Below, piece by piece: positions 56,765-64,000 of a stretch of DNA of 64,000 nucleotides (its first letter is position 1; each line of letters begins with the position of its first letter). Made by a program: the position numbers and the translations under genes. Location of the stretch: contig JAKVBF010000009.1 in the NCBI GenBank assembly GCA_022447555.1, positions 115,748 through 179,747 of the forward strand, read 5' to 3'. The notes beneath the pieces are model-generated. The model was not told the origin of the DNA. It ran no database searches and was given only the letters and a program-made list of their open reading frames with translations. This DNA comes from Mariniblastus sp. Its GTDB lineage: Bacteria; Planctomycetota; Planctomycetia; Pirellulales; Pirellulaceae.

Positions 56765-58696
56765 TCATTCTGAGATTGCCTTGGCCAAAACTCGTTTGTC
56801 TCCGTCCCTTTCGGTGAACCCGATTGAATCCAAATGTTCGCAAAGTGGGACAGCATATTTTCGCGTGGTGTCAAGGATTTGCCGAATCTCGCTAATGGTT
56901 AAGCCGTCGTTTTTTTGGATCTCCATCGCCAGTATCTGATGGATTTGTTCCATTGTCTTGTGATGGAAATATATTTCCTTAGTGATGTTGACGAGATCGC
57001 CGTTATCAGTCGCCATTTGAAGAAGTTCTGGAACAGCTTGGCGATTTTTTGTGGCCAGTTTTTCTAAGTCTTTTACGCTGGGAGGTTTCATGCCGGCGTT
57101 GAGTAATTCGGATATTAAACGTTCCAGAAGTTGTCGCTCTCCTTTAGAAAGTTTGGGTCCATATCCGACGAGCCCAATCGATTCGCGATTCACATCGATC
57201 TTCTTTTCGTGTTTCAGAGCTTCGACGGCAGCAGATAAGAGTTCTTTTGAATCGAGGTATTCAAATTGATGTTCCATCGCGGTTCGGGGGTGTTTGAATC
57301 GAAGCGGGTGTTCTGAATGCATACGCTCTAGCGTCCTGATAATCCGGCCACAAAATTCTTGGAATCGCTGTTGATGGATCAGCAATTCGCGGGTAGCCGA
57401 AAGCTTGATTTGTCGGATGGTTCCCGCATCCAGTAATTGATCGATGGTTGGTTTTACGTCAAAAACACCGGTGGTTCGTGGTAGTGTTGACGGGTCCCAG
57501 CCTTGGTTGAATCGGAAGTAAGCGTTAGCCGAGGCTCGTTCAGTTTGTTCTGCCGACATGAGTTGTTGGAGCATCGACCGGTCTTCGGCACTGGGCTTGC
57601 GAATAGGAGACGCGTTAGGGTCGAGGACTCGGCCTCCTCCAATAGTGAAAACAGGGGATTCACTACGGACCACAAATGGTTGATTCCAGATTGCAACCGC
57701 GGGTTCGTTTAAAAAGAACTGGGCAAACCCTCGCGAGCCGGGTGCCATCTCGGGGGTTTCTAGTAAACGGATGTTGGCCTGCAACTCGGCGGTGCCGAGG
57801 TGCAGACGCACCCGGGTGCGATCTTTGAGTGCCTTCTTTACGGAACTTAAAAGGAATAATTCAGTCGTTAGCAGTCGGGACGGTTTAAGGTGGCCCGGGA
57901 AGCAAAGTTCATCACCTCTTTGGACATCGAGGTGGTGTATGCCCGCGAGGTTGAGTGCCGCCCGTTGCCCACGATGGACCTCTGGCGCAGCGGTCTCGTG
58001 ATTTTGTAGACTTCGAATCCTTACCGAATGACCCCCGGGTTGAATCTCGAGGGAGTCACCGACGGTCGCCTCGCCACTCGAAACGCTGCCAGTGACGACT
58101 GTGCCGTGACCCTCCATGGTGAATGTCCGGTCGATAGCCATTTTGAAAGGGGCGTTCAACTGAAGTTGGCGTGAGCTGTCCGCCGCTGTTTCTGCCGCCG
58201 TGCCTAGGGCTGACTTGAGCTCTTCGATCCCAACTCCTGATTTAGAACTGGTTCGTATAATCGGAGCTTGTGACAGAAACGTGTCTTCTACCAATCCACG
58301 GATCTCTTCTTCCACTAAATCGACCCAGTCTGGTTCGACGAGATCGCATTTAGTGATGGCGATCACGCCGGCAGGTAGATCCAACATGCGAAGGATGTCC
58401 AAATGTTCTCGTGTTTGTTGTTTCACGGAATCATCAGCGGCCACGACGAGTAGGGCCAGATCCATTCCTGTCGCGCCGGCAAGCATTTGCCTAACAAATT
58501 TTTCATGGCCAGGTACATCGACGATCCCTAAGCGAAAGGGAGGCAGGTCCAGATGCGCGTAGCCCAGTTCAATCGTGATTCCCCGCTTTTTCTCTTCGGG
58601 GAGGCGGTCCGTATTCGTGCCCGTTAGTACTCCGATCAAAGATGTTTTGCCGTGATCGATGTGGCCGGCAGTACCGAGGATTAAATCTTTTAGCAT
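56765..58696 (-). CDS. selB: Selenocysteine-specific elongation factor SelB
   Basis: GTPase of 643 residues that delivers selenocysteyl-tRNA to in-frame UGA codons. [13 protein letters not shown] (P-loop), [12 protein letters not shown] (switch I), [15 protein letters not shown] (G3) and ITKCDL (G4) are present; domains 2-3 follow ([15 protein letters not shown]). The C-terminal winged-helix repeats that bind SECIS RNA are seen in the last 200 residues ([23 protein letters not shown]). Length fits SelB rather than EF-Tu. No selA, selD or tRNA-Sec gene was seen in the window, so they must lie elsewhere. Confidence 0.95.
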   Translation of the reverse strand: MLKDLILGTAGHIDHGKTSLIGVLTGTNTDRLPEEKKRGITIELGYAHLDLPPFRLGIVDVPGHEKFVRQMLAGATGMDLALLVVAADDSVKQQTREHLDILRMLDLPAGVIAITKCDLVEPDWVDLVEEEIRGLVEDTFLSQAPIIRTSSKSGVGIEELKSALGTAAETAADSSRQLQLNAPFKMAIDRTFTMEGHGTVVTGSVSSGEATVGDSLEIQPGGHSVRIRSLQNHETAAPEVHRGQRAALNLAGIHHLDVQRGDELCFPGHLKPSRLLTTELFLLSSVKKALKDRTRVRLHLGTAELQANIRLLETPEMAPGSRGFAQFFLNEPAVAIWNQPFVVRSESPVFTIGGGRVLDPNASPIRKPSAEDRSMLQQLMSAEQTERASANAYFRFNQGWDPSTLPRTTGVFDVKPTIDQLLDAGTIRQIKLSATRELLIHQQRFQEFCGRIIRTLERMHSEHPLRFKHPRTAMEHQFEYLDSKELLSAAVEALKHEKKIDVNRESIGLVGYGPKLSKGERQLLERLISELLNAGMKPPSVKDLEKLATKNRQAVPELLQMATDNGDLVNITKEIYFHHKTMEQIHQILAMEIQKNDGLTISEIRQILDTTRKYAVPLCEHLDSIGFTERDGDKRVLAKAISE

Positions 58697-58812
58697 CAGC
58701 TCTTTGCGTCTTGCCCTAGGAAGTTCGCATGACAGTCTTTGCTTGACCTAGTTACTATTTTAACAAGGGAAGGTATAGATGGGGCAGAGGGGGCGGTTAT
58801 TAAATTTGTTCA

Positions 58813-58850
58813 CAAAAAAAACCGGGCACTCGTGGAATGCTCGGTTTTCA
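58813..58850 (-). terminator. Terminator of the exported protein gene at 58876
   Basis: AAAACCGaGCA and TGCcCGGTTTT form a stem with one mismatch around a short loop; on the minus strand it is followed by TTTTTTT. It starts 26 bases beyond the stop codon. Confidence 0.8.
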
Positions 58851-58875
58851 ATGATCGGCATCAGGGGTTAACGTT

Positions 58876-59469
58876 TTAATAACGGATGGTCGCTTGCCCC
58901 TCTTTTTGCTGGCCCGTTCTTAGGGACGGTTGGGCGGTAGGTTTGCCTTGGGATGAATCTGGGTTGAAACCGCGGGTGATGCGGTCCCAAGTGTCAAATC
59001 CTTTTTCAGTCGTTTGTTCTTTATCCTCAGAGGTCCAACTGGAAAAGGTTTCCTTGGTTCGACCCCACAATTGTTTGTTTCGGTCACTCATGCGTTGAAA
59101 AAAAGATGGCTGATCGGAGTTTCGTTCCGGAAACGGATTCCACATAGGTAGTTCATAGACGCTTGCTTTATGAGATTGGTCCGTGAGCTGAATCGGTTTA
59201 GGGTATTTTTTTGATTGGAAAATGTTTGACAGGTTCCACTTAGGGGCTTGCCATTTTGGCATTTCAAGTTTTGGGAATTTGAAGGCGGCTTTGGTTTCTG
59301 CCGCTGGTTCGGGGGCTAATCTTGAAAAGTCAAACATGGTGGTCCGTCCGGGCTCCGCCCGGTCCATCTTGATGCCGTTGCCGTTAAAAAACGAGTCACT
59401 TTGGGCGTGACTTATCGAAGCAATGGATCCGAAGACGATCATCGTGATCAAGGTTCGTTTTAAACGCAT
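58876..59469 (-). CDS. Exported protein of unknown function
   Basis: Protein of 197 residues with a signal peptide (MRLKRTLITMIVFGSIASIS, then HAQ as cleavage site). The mature part is polar and proline-rich with repeated Trp/Pro/Lys motifs (KFPKLEMPKWQAPKWNLSNI) and a basic C-terminus. No domain recognised. It stands alone with its own terminator between selB and proC. Probably a lineage-restricted periplasmic protein. Confidence 0.7.
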   Translation of the reverse strand: MRLKRTLITMIVFGSIASISHAQSDSFFNGNGIKMDRAEPGRTTMFDFSRLAPEPAAETKAAFKFPKLEMPKWQAPKWNLSNIFQSKKYPKPIQLTDQSHKASVYELPMWNPFPERNSDQPSFFQRMSDRNKQLWGRTKETFSSWTSEDKEQTTEKGFDTWDRITRGFNPDSSQGKPTAQPSLRTGQQKEGQATIRY

Positions 59470-59628
59470 TTTTTCCTTCCAGTATTATTAACCATGAAGT
59501 GGCGGAGGATTTTTTCAAAAGGGGCTCGGTATGTCCAGATCAGATTTACCGTCAAGACTGATAGCATGAATCTGCTTTTTTCGTAAAGATAGAGGTTCAA
59601 AGGGAATCGTAACGAGGGTGAGATCGTC

Positions 59629-60423
59629 ATGAGAATTGGGTTTGTTGGGGCCGGTAAAATGGGTTTGGCACTGGCCAAGGGAGTTGACCAGTCAAGATTT
59701 CAATGCTCGATTGCGATCAGTGACCCATCAGTCGAGGCGCGTTCCTTGTTTCTTTCGCAGCTAAATCACGTGAAAGTGATGCCGGATAACCTATCCCTGT
59801 GCCTTGCTTCGGATGTGGTTTTTCTGGCGTGCAAACCACAGCAGTTGTCTTCGGCCATGGAGTCGTTACCCCCAAGCGAAGACGGTCCTCTCTACATCTC
59901 TATTTTGGCTGGCACGCCAGTCGAGAAGCTAACACGTTTGTTACGTTCGAACCGAGTGATTCGGGCCATGCCTAATACGCCATGTCTGATTGGGAAGGGC
60001 GCTTTAGGCGTTGCAATCAACCATTCTGTGTCCGCGGCAGACCAAGGTTTAGCCGAAAGGTTACTGGGAGGTGTGGGGGTCGTTCTGGAGGTCGAGGAAT
60101 CGATGTTGGATGCGGTTACGGGCGTGTCGGGCTCGGGCCCCGCATATGTTTATAAATTTATGGAAGCCATGATTCATAGCGCTGTGCAGGCGGGTTTGGA
60201 TGCCGAGGTGGCGCGGCGATTGGTGGTTGAGACGGTGATCGGTGCGGGCGAAATGGTGAAATCTACGGGAGAGGACCCCGAGGTTTTACGGGGCCATGTG
60301 TCGAGTCCCGGCGGTACGACGGTCGCCGGGCTGTCAATCATGGATGAACTTGGATTTGGGCACGTCATTCACTCGGCTGTCCAAGCCGCCATCGAGAGAT
60401 CGCAAGAATTGGCAAAGGCATGA
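59629..60423 (+). CDS. proC: Pyrroline-5-carboxylate reductase
   Basis: Last step of proline synthesis: reduces pyrroline-5-carboxylate with NAD(P)H. The N-terminal Rossmann motif is MRIGFVGAGKMGLALAKG; VVFLACKPQQLSSAM, SILAGTPVEKL, VIRAMPNTPCLIGKGA and SGSGPAYVYKFMEAM are the conserved substrate segments, with GHVSSPGGTTVAGL at the C-terminus. Length 264 residues is standard. It is preceded by a divergent gene and not in an obvious operon. Confidence 0.95.
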   Translation: MRIGFVGAGKMGLALAKGVDQSRFQCSIAISDPSVEARSLFLSQLNHVKVMPDNLSLCLASDVVFLACKPQQLSSAMESLPPSEDGPLYISILAGTPVEKLTRLLRSNRVIRAMPNTPCLIGKGALGVAINHSVSAADQGLAERLLGGVGVVLEVEESMLDAVTGVSGSGPAYVYKFMEAMIHSAVQAGLDAEVARRLVVETVIGAGEMVKSTGEDPEVLRGHVSSPGGTTVAGLSIMDELGFGHVIHSAVQAAIERSQELAKA

Positions 60424-60600
60424 TAGTCGAACTGACGGCCCGTCCGAGAATTCATTGAAAAGTGATCGACCTGTCCCTTGATAGAGTTAAGTTCGGGCCG
60501 TAATGTATAAAGTACGTCACCATGTTTGACGGTGATTGAAGAGTTGCGTGAAATATGACGCGTCAACCTGTTTTAAAATTTTGGGTGAGTTGAGATTGTG

Positions 60601-62172
60601 ATGAGAAATTGGCTGTTTCTTTGGGTCGCGTTAACTTGTTTTCCAGCAATGGGTTTTTGCGCGAATGATGATTCGGTGCAGGCGGTTCCTGAGACCATCG
60701 AGCCGGTCCGAATTCAAAATAAGAAACCTCGAAATGTCGTTTTTATATTGTCGGATGATCATCGCTATGATGCGATGAGTTTTTTGGGCCATCAGTTCGC
60801 GGAGACTCCGCACATGGATGCCATGGCTGCAAAGGGTGTCCACTTTGAAAATGCATTGGTGACCACTTCGTTGTGCTCGCCCAGTCGTGCGTCGATCCTA
60901 ACGGGACTCTACACGTTTCGCCATCGCGTAATTGATAACAACCGTTTGGTCCCCGAGGGGACTCAGTTTTTCCCGCAGTATTTACAGAAGGCGGGTTACA
61001 CCACTGGGTTTATTGGGAAGTGGCACATGGGCGGTCACCATGATCGTCCGCGGCCCGGTTTTGATTACTGGGTCAGTTTTAAAGGACAAGGTCACTACCT
61101 TGCTCCCAGTCCTAAATACACGCTGAACGTGAACGGTGATCGCGTCAAACAAAATGGATATATCACCACGGAGCTCACTGACTACGCACTTGAATTTCTG
61201 AAAGAGCAAGTCGGAAGTGAAAAGCCTTTTTTCTTATACCTCTCACATAAGGCAGTGCATGCAGATTTCACTCCGGAAAAAAAGTACGATCAAAAGTTTG
61301 CCAATAAGCCATTTGAAAGACCTGCTAGTGAGAGCAAGGTAGCTGGCAACGAGCGAGATTTGCCACGCTGGCTCTTGGACCAACGTAATAGTTGGCACGG
61401 TGTCGATTTTCCTTATCACAGTGACTTGAATGTTGAGCAATATTACAAGCGTTACTGCGAGTCCCTCTGTTCCGTTGACGACAGTGTGGGGGCGGTCATG
61501 GAACAGTTGAAGAAAATGGGTATCTACGATGAGACCCTAGTCATTTATATGGGCGATAATGGCTTTATGTTTGGTGAACATGGGTTGATTGACAAAAGAG
61601 TCGCGTATGAAACTTCCATTCGTGTTCCCATGCTGATGCAATGTCCGGATCTATTCGATGGAAATACGGTTGTCGACAAAATGGTAGCCAATATTGATAT
61701 CGCTCCCACCGTGATGGAGGCGATGGGTTTAGAGAAGCCGCCTCACATGGACGGTGAAAGTTTCATCAAGCTGGCTCAGGGAAAGCCGGTCCCTTGGAGA
61801 GAGTATTTCTTATATGCCTATTATTGGGAAAAGAACTTTCCTCAATCCCCGACCGTGTTCTCTTTGCGGAGTGATAAGTACAAGTACACCACTTACTACG
61901 GGCTTTGGGATACAGATGAGTTTTTCGATCTCGAGGCGGATCCTATGGAGCAGAAGAATCTAATTCGTGAACCGCGAGTCGCCAAGCAGGCCAAAGAGAT
62001 GGAAAACCGTCTTTATCAGATGATGGCGGATTTGGGTGGAATGGATATTCCCATGAATCAGCCGAAGGGTAGCTCGCAGAATAAACGGCTTGAAACCCGT
62101 GGGGGACGTAAAGCTTCTGACTTTCCGAAGGCACTCGTGGTTCCGGAAGCTCTTAATAAAAAGGCGAAGTAA
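60601..62172 (+). CDS. Exported sulfatase (type I)
   Basis: Protein of 523 residues from the ATG at 60601 (a GTG codon is just upstream). The signal peptide ends around GFCAND. The sulfatase signature CSPSRASILTGLY carries formylglycine precursor Cys91 (Cys-x-Pro-Ser-Arg), and FILSDDHRYD supplies metal aspartates; IGKWHMGGH and GDNGFMFGEHGL are the usual further ligands. DPMEQKNLI near the C-terminus is typical. Hydrolyses sulfate esters, probably from polysaccharides. Anaerobic or FGE-dependent maturation is required; no FGE gene is nearby. Confidence 0.93.
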   Translation: MRNWLFLWVALTCFPAMGFCANDDSVQAVPETIEPVRIQNKKPRNVVFILSDDHRYDAMSFLGHQFAETPHMDAMAAKGVHFENALVTTSLCSPSRASILTGLYTFRHRVIDNNRLVPEGTQFFPQYLQKAGYTTGFIGKWHMGGHHDRPRPGFDYWVSFKGQGHYLAPSPKYTLNVNGDRVKQNGYITTELTDYALEFLKEQVGSEKPFFLYLSHKAVHADFTPEKKYDQKFANKPFERPASESKVAGNERDLPRWLLDQRNSWHGVDFPYHSDLNVEQYYKRYCESLCSVDDSVGAVMEQLKKMGIYDETLVIYMGDNGFMFGEHGLIDKRVAYETSIRVPMLMQCPDLFDGNTVVDKMVANIDIAPTVMEAMGLEKPPHMDGESFIKLAQGKPVPWREYFLYAYYWEKNFPQSPTVFSLRSDKYKYTTYYGLWDTDEFFDLEADPMEQKNLIREPRVAKQAKEMENRLYQMMADLGGMDIPMNQPKGSSQNKRLETRGGRKASDFPKALVVPEALNKKAK

Positions 62173-62174
62173 TC

Positions 62175-62190
62175 CACGGTTTGCCGTGGT
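62175..62190 (+). repeat. Hairpin after the sulfatase gene
   Basis: CCACGG pairs with CCGTGG around a TTTG loop, three bases after the sulfatase stop. It has no long T-run, so it is a weak terminator at best. Confidence 0.4.
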
Positions 62191-62364
62191 TGGAATGATT
62201 GGGCCGCTGAGAGCGACTTATTTTGCGTCTCCATGGTTTTGGTCGGGATTCGTTTCGCTTAGAATTCTTACAAGCACGAAGCCCGAACTTTGTGCTCGTT
62301 TGGAGTTTGCGAGAATCTATTCGGTACCCAATGCCGGTGCCCCGGGAAACCATGGAGACCATCT

Positions 62365-62838
62365 GTGTCGTTATTCGAAGACAATCGATATCAGTATCGG
62401 GACACTTTCTTTGTATTCTTTGACAAAGACCATCGCCCCGACGCCGACAAAATACAAGCATGCCTAGCGGAATTAGGTCCAAAGTATGACGTCACGAATG
62501 TGCGACATACTGACGGACATTTTGAGTCCGTAACGGTGGTGATTCCGCATGATTGCTCGGCAATGGACATTGCCTATGAAGACGGTGAAGAAGTGGTCTT
62601 GCAAATTGAAGACGTGATGCAAGAGTTTCAAACGTTAACATTGGTGGGCGAAGATTCTAAAAAGCTTGTCCGTATTCAAGATTGTACGGCAAGGTTGGAC
62701 GTGTTTCATTTCGAGCAGGTTTCCATGTCGGGTGGCGATGAGATTTTAGATCCCGGTGGTCTGCTATTAGTCATGCAAAAGTTGTGCGACTTGGTTGATG
62801 GCGTTGGTTTAGACCCTCAAAGTCAGGCCTTGATGTAA
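62365..62838 (+). CDS. Unknown protein coupled to the EF-P-like gene
   Basis: Protein of 157 residues from the GTG at 62365, chosen because GGAGA lies eight bases upstream and the earlier part of the frame is unlike protein. It starts MSLFEDNRYQYRDTFFVFFD. Mixed alpha/beta with VTVVIPHDCSAMDIAYEDGE and an acidic character; no family recognised. The stop is two bases before the EF-P-like ATG, so the two are probably cotranslated. A link to translation is suggested by position only. Confidence 0.7.
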   Translation: MSLFEDNRYQYRDTFFVFFDKDHRPDADKIQACLAELGPKYDVTNVRHTDGHFESVTVVIPHDCSAMDIAYEDGEEVVLQIEDVMQEFQTLTLVGEDSKKLVRIQDCTARLDVFHFEQVSMSGGDEILDPGGLLLVMQKLCDLVDGVGLDPQSQALM

Positions 62839-62840
62839 CC

Positions 62841-63404
62841 ATGCAGGCAAAAGAAATTAAAAATGGATCCGTGGTGGTATATGCTGGAGCCCCGGTCATC
62901 ATACAGGGAATCTCGGTCCAATCACCTTCGGCTCGCGGGGCAGCGACGTTGTACAAATTTCGGGCGAGAAACCTTGTAACCAAACAAAAGACGGACATCA
63001 CCCTTAAGGGTACTGAGTCTTTGGAGGAAGCCGATTTTCAGAAACGTTCTGTCAACATCATGTATACGGATGCCAACCATATGCATTTTCTGGACCAGGA
63101 AGATTACCAGCAATACAGCTTGCCGCTCGAAGAAGTGGAGTCGGAGCGGAACTACATTAAAGAGGGGTTGGAGGGGATCTTAGCATTGATTTACAACGAA
63201 GAGTGTGTGGGGATTCAGGTTCCGGCCACGGTTGAGTTGTTGGTCAGCGAATGTGATCCGGGTGTCAAAGGTAATTCGGCCACAAGCCGAACGAAGCCGG
63301 CAACCTTGGAAACAGGGTTGGTGATTCAGGTCCCGGAATATCTTAAGCAGGGCGAGATCATCAAGGTAGACACCCGAACGGGCGATTATTTATCGCGTGC
63401 CTAG
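62841..63404 (+). CDS. yeiP: Elongation factor P paralogue, EfpL/YeiP type
   Basis: Protein of 187 residues with the EF-P architecture of three beta domains: N-terminal KOW-like domain (AKEIKNGSVVVYAG), then an OB fold, then a second OB fold (GLVIQVPEYLKQGEIIKVDT). The tip loop reads SPSARGAATLYKF with Arg32, as in E. coli YeiP/EfpL, instead of the lysine that EF-P enzymes modify. EfpL helps ribosomes pass proline stretches and related stalls. Strong similarity to YeiP over the whole length, including the C-terminal box. The gene symbol is by similarity. Confidence 0.92.
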   Translation: MQAKEIKNGSVVVYAGAPVIIQGISVQSPSARGAATLYKFRARNLVTKQKTDITLKGTESLEEADFQKRSVNIMYTDANHMHFLDQEDYQQYSLPLEEVESERNYIKEGLEGILALIYNEECVGIQVPATVELLVSECDPGVKGNSATSRTKPATLETGLVIQVPEYLKQGEIIKVDTRTGDYLSRA

Positions 63405-63474
63405 AGTCGGTTTGCTGAAGGCCCTTTAAGCCTTTGAGGGTGCGCGCTCGAAAAAGAAAACGAGTATGGATTTC

Positions 63475-63687
63475 TCAGCCTAGGCGAGATTTCCTTTCAA
63501 GCGAAGCCATCAGTTCTGCTCGCCGTCGCATGGAGTCTTGAAGATTGTGCCGGCGAACTGGAAAACGGGGACACAACCGAAAACTGGCACCCGCCTTGCT
63601 CGCCAGAGCTGGTTTCCGATCTTGAGGCTGAGTCAGTCGTGATATCGCCTGCTCGATCGGGAATTTCAACAGACGTTTGGTGGCCAT
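63475..63687 (-). CDS. Possible small basic protein, doubtful
   Basis: Open frame of 70 codons starting MATKRLLKFPIEQAISRLTQ with a basic tail (MRRRAELMASLERKSRLG). No family, weak ribosome-binding site. A TTGAAG-N17-TTTATT promoter-like pair lies about 60 bases upstream on the minus strand. Uncertain. Confidence 0.3.
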   Translation of the reverse strand: MATKRLLKFPIEQAISRLTQPQDRKPALASKAGASFRLCPRFPVRRHNLQDSMRRRAELMASLERKSRLG

Positions 63688-63931
63688 TGGGAATCTTTGG
63701 TCTGCTTTAAATTAGGAAAATAAAAAAATTCGAAAACGCTGCTTCAAAGTTTTTTCTCTGTATCTTTAGTGGTGATATAAACTCGGCTGCCAACGCAGAT
63801 GGCCGGATCACTTCTTTTCAGACAGGCCCCCGTACGGTCGCAATATTTAGCGCAAGCCACTACTATTAAATTGTGTATAAATTGAAAGCCCTCTTATGGT
63901 TTTACATTCACGACGCGTTGGAGTGAGTTGA
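63688..63931 (+). other. Intergenic region before the last gene
   Basis: About 240 bases with no supported gene. A GGAGTGA ribosome-binding site lies at its end, just before the ATG at 63932, and TATAAA (63873-63878) may be a promoter element. Confidence 0.3.
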
Positions 63932-64000
63932 ATGAAGTTCCTGATACCCATCTTATTGATGACCCTCGGTTTTGGTGCCGCGCGGATCAATGGCCAACAA
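63932..64000 (+). CDS. Secreted protein, N-terminal fragment (runs off right edge)
   Basis: An ATG at 63932 follows GGAGTGA at a good distance and opens 23 codons to the window edge. The peptide MKFLIPILLMTLGFGAARIN is a signal peptide, and GQQ follows a likely cleavage site. The rest lies outside the window, so nothing more can be said. Confidence 0.65.
   Translation, partial: MKFLIPILLMTLGFGAARINGQQ

Overview
The window reads as chromosomal DNA of a planctomycete, most likely in or near the Pirellulales. The markers are a PSCyt1/DUF1549/DUF1553 protein next to a DUF1501 protein, a sulfatase, a membrane-anchored leucine-rich-repeat protein, VIT/vWA proteins, a tetrahydromethanopterin (H4MPT) cyclohydrolase, exported lipoproteins, a large Pil-like secretin and a PTPMT1-like phosphatase. 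Genes are densely packed on both strands, and GC looks close to one half by eye. I saw no rRNA, tRNA, CRISPR array, insertion sequence or prophage. This is core and lineage-specific chromosome rather than an island.

Layout. 1-7.5 kb: FxsA-like fragment, DUF2726 protein, a tRNA-dihydrouridine synthase, a cupin, LigA DNA ligase, an LRR protein, a small membrane protein and a TIM-barrel sugar epimerase. 7.6-20 kb: a Pil-like envelope system on the minus strand. It has a PilM-PilN fusion, two bitopic PilO/PilP-position proteins and, after a plus-strand SLC13 transporter, a 1250-residue secretin. 20-25.5 kb: a GH38-like protein overlapping cytidylate kinase, then a sensor kinase/OmpR pair. 25.7-29.1 kb: minus-strand recO-bamD-lptE, followed by an exported nickel superoxide dismutase. 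29.7-37.3 kb: MATE transporter, PTPMT1-like phosphatase with an unknown partner, arginine decarboxylase, transaldolase, a hairpin-rich intergenic region that looks like a minus-strand small RNA locus, and a DUF218-like protein. 37.7-42.3 kb: PSCyt1/DUF1549/DUF1553 plus DUF1501 pair. 42.8-46.4 kb: hybrid histidine kinase and REC/HD-GYP regulator. 46.4-49.4 kb: minus-strand dusB-mch-ATP-grasp operon for H4MPT-linked C1 metabolism. 49.5-56 kb: LigD phosphoesterase-like protein, lipoproteins and a VIT/vWA protein. 56-64 kb: site-2 protease and SelB, an exported protein, ProC, a sulfatase, an unknown gene coupled to an EfpL/YeiP-type EF-P paralogue, and the start of a secreted protein.

The genes most worth following are the Pil-like cluster with its fused PilM-PilN, the Ni-SOD with a long exported pro-region, the mch/ATP-grasp operon, and the structured minus-strand RNA locus near 36.0-36.3 kb. 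SelB shows that the organism probably decodes UGA as selenocysteine, although no selenoprotein is certain here. Several start codons were moved inward from the longest open frame using ribosome-binding sites, family length or gene overlap; these are stated entry by entry.
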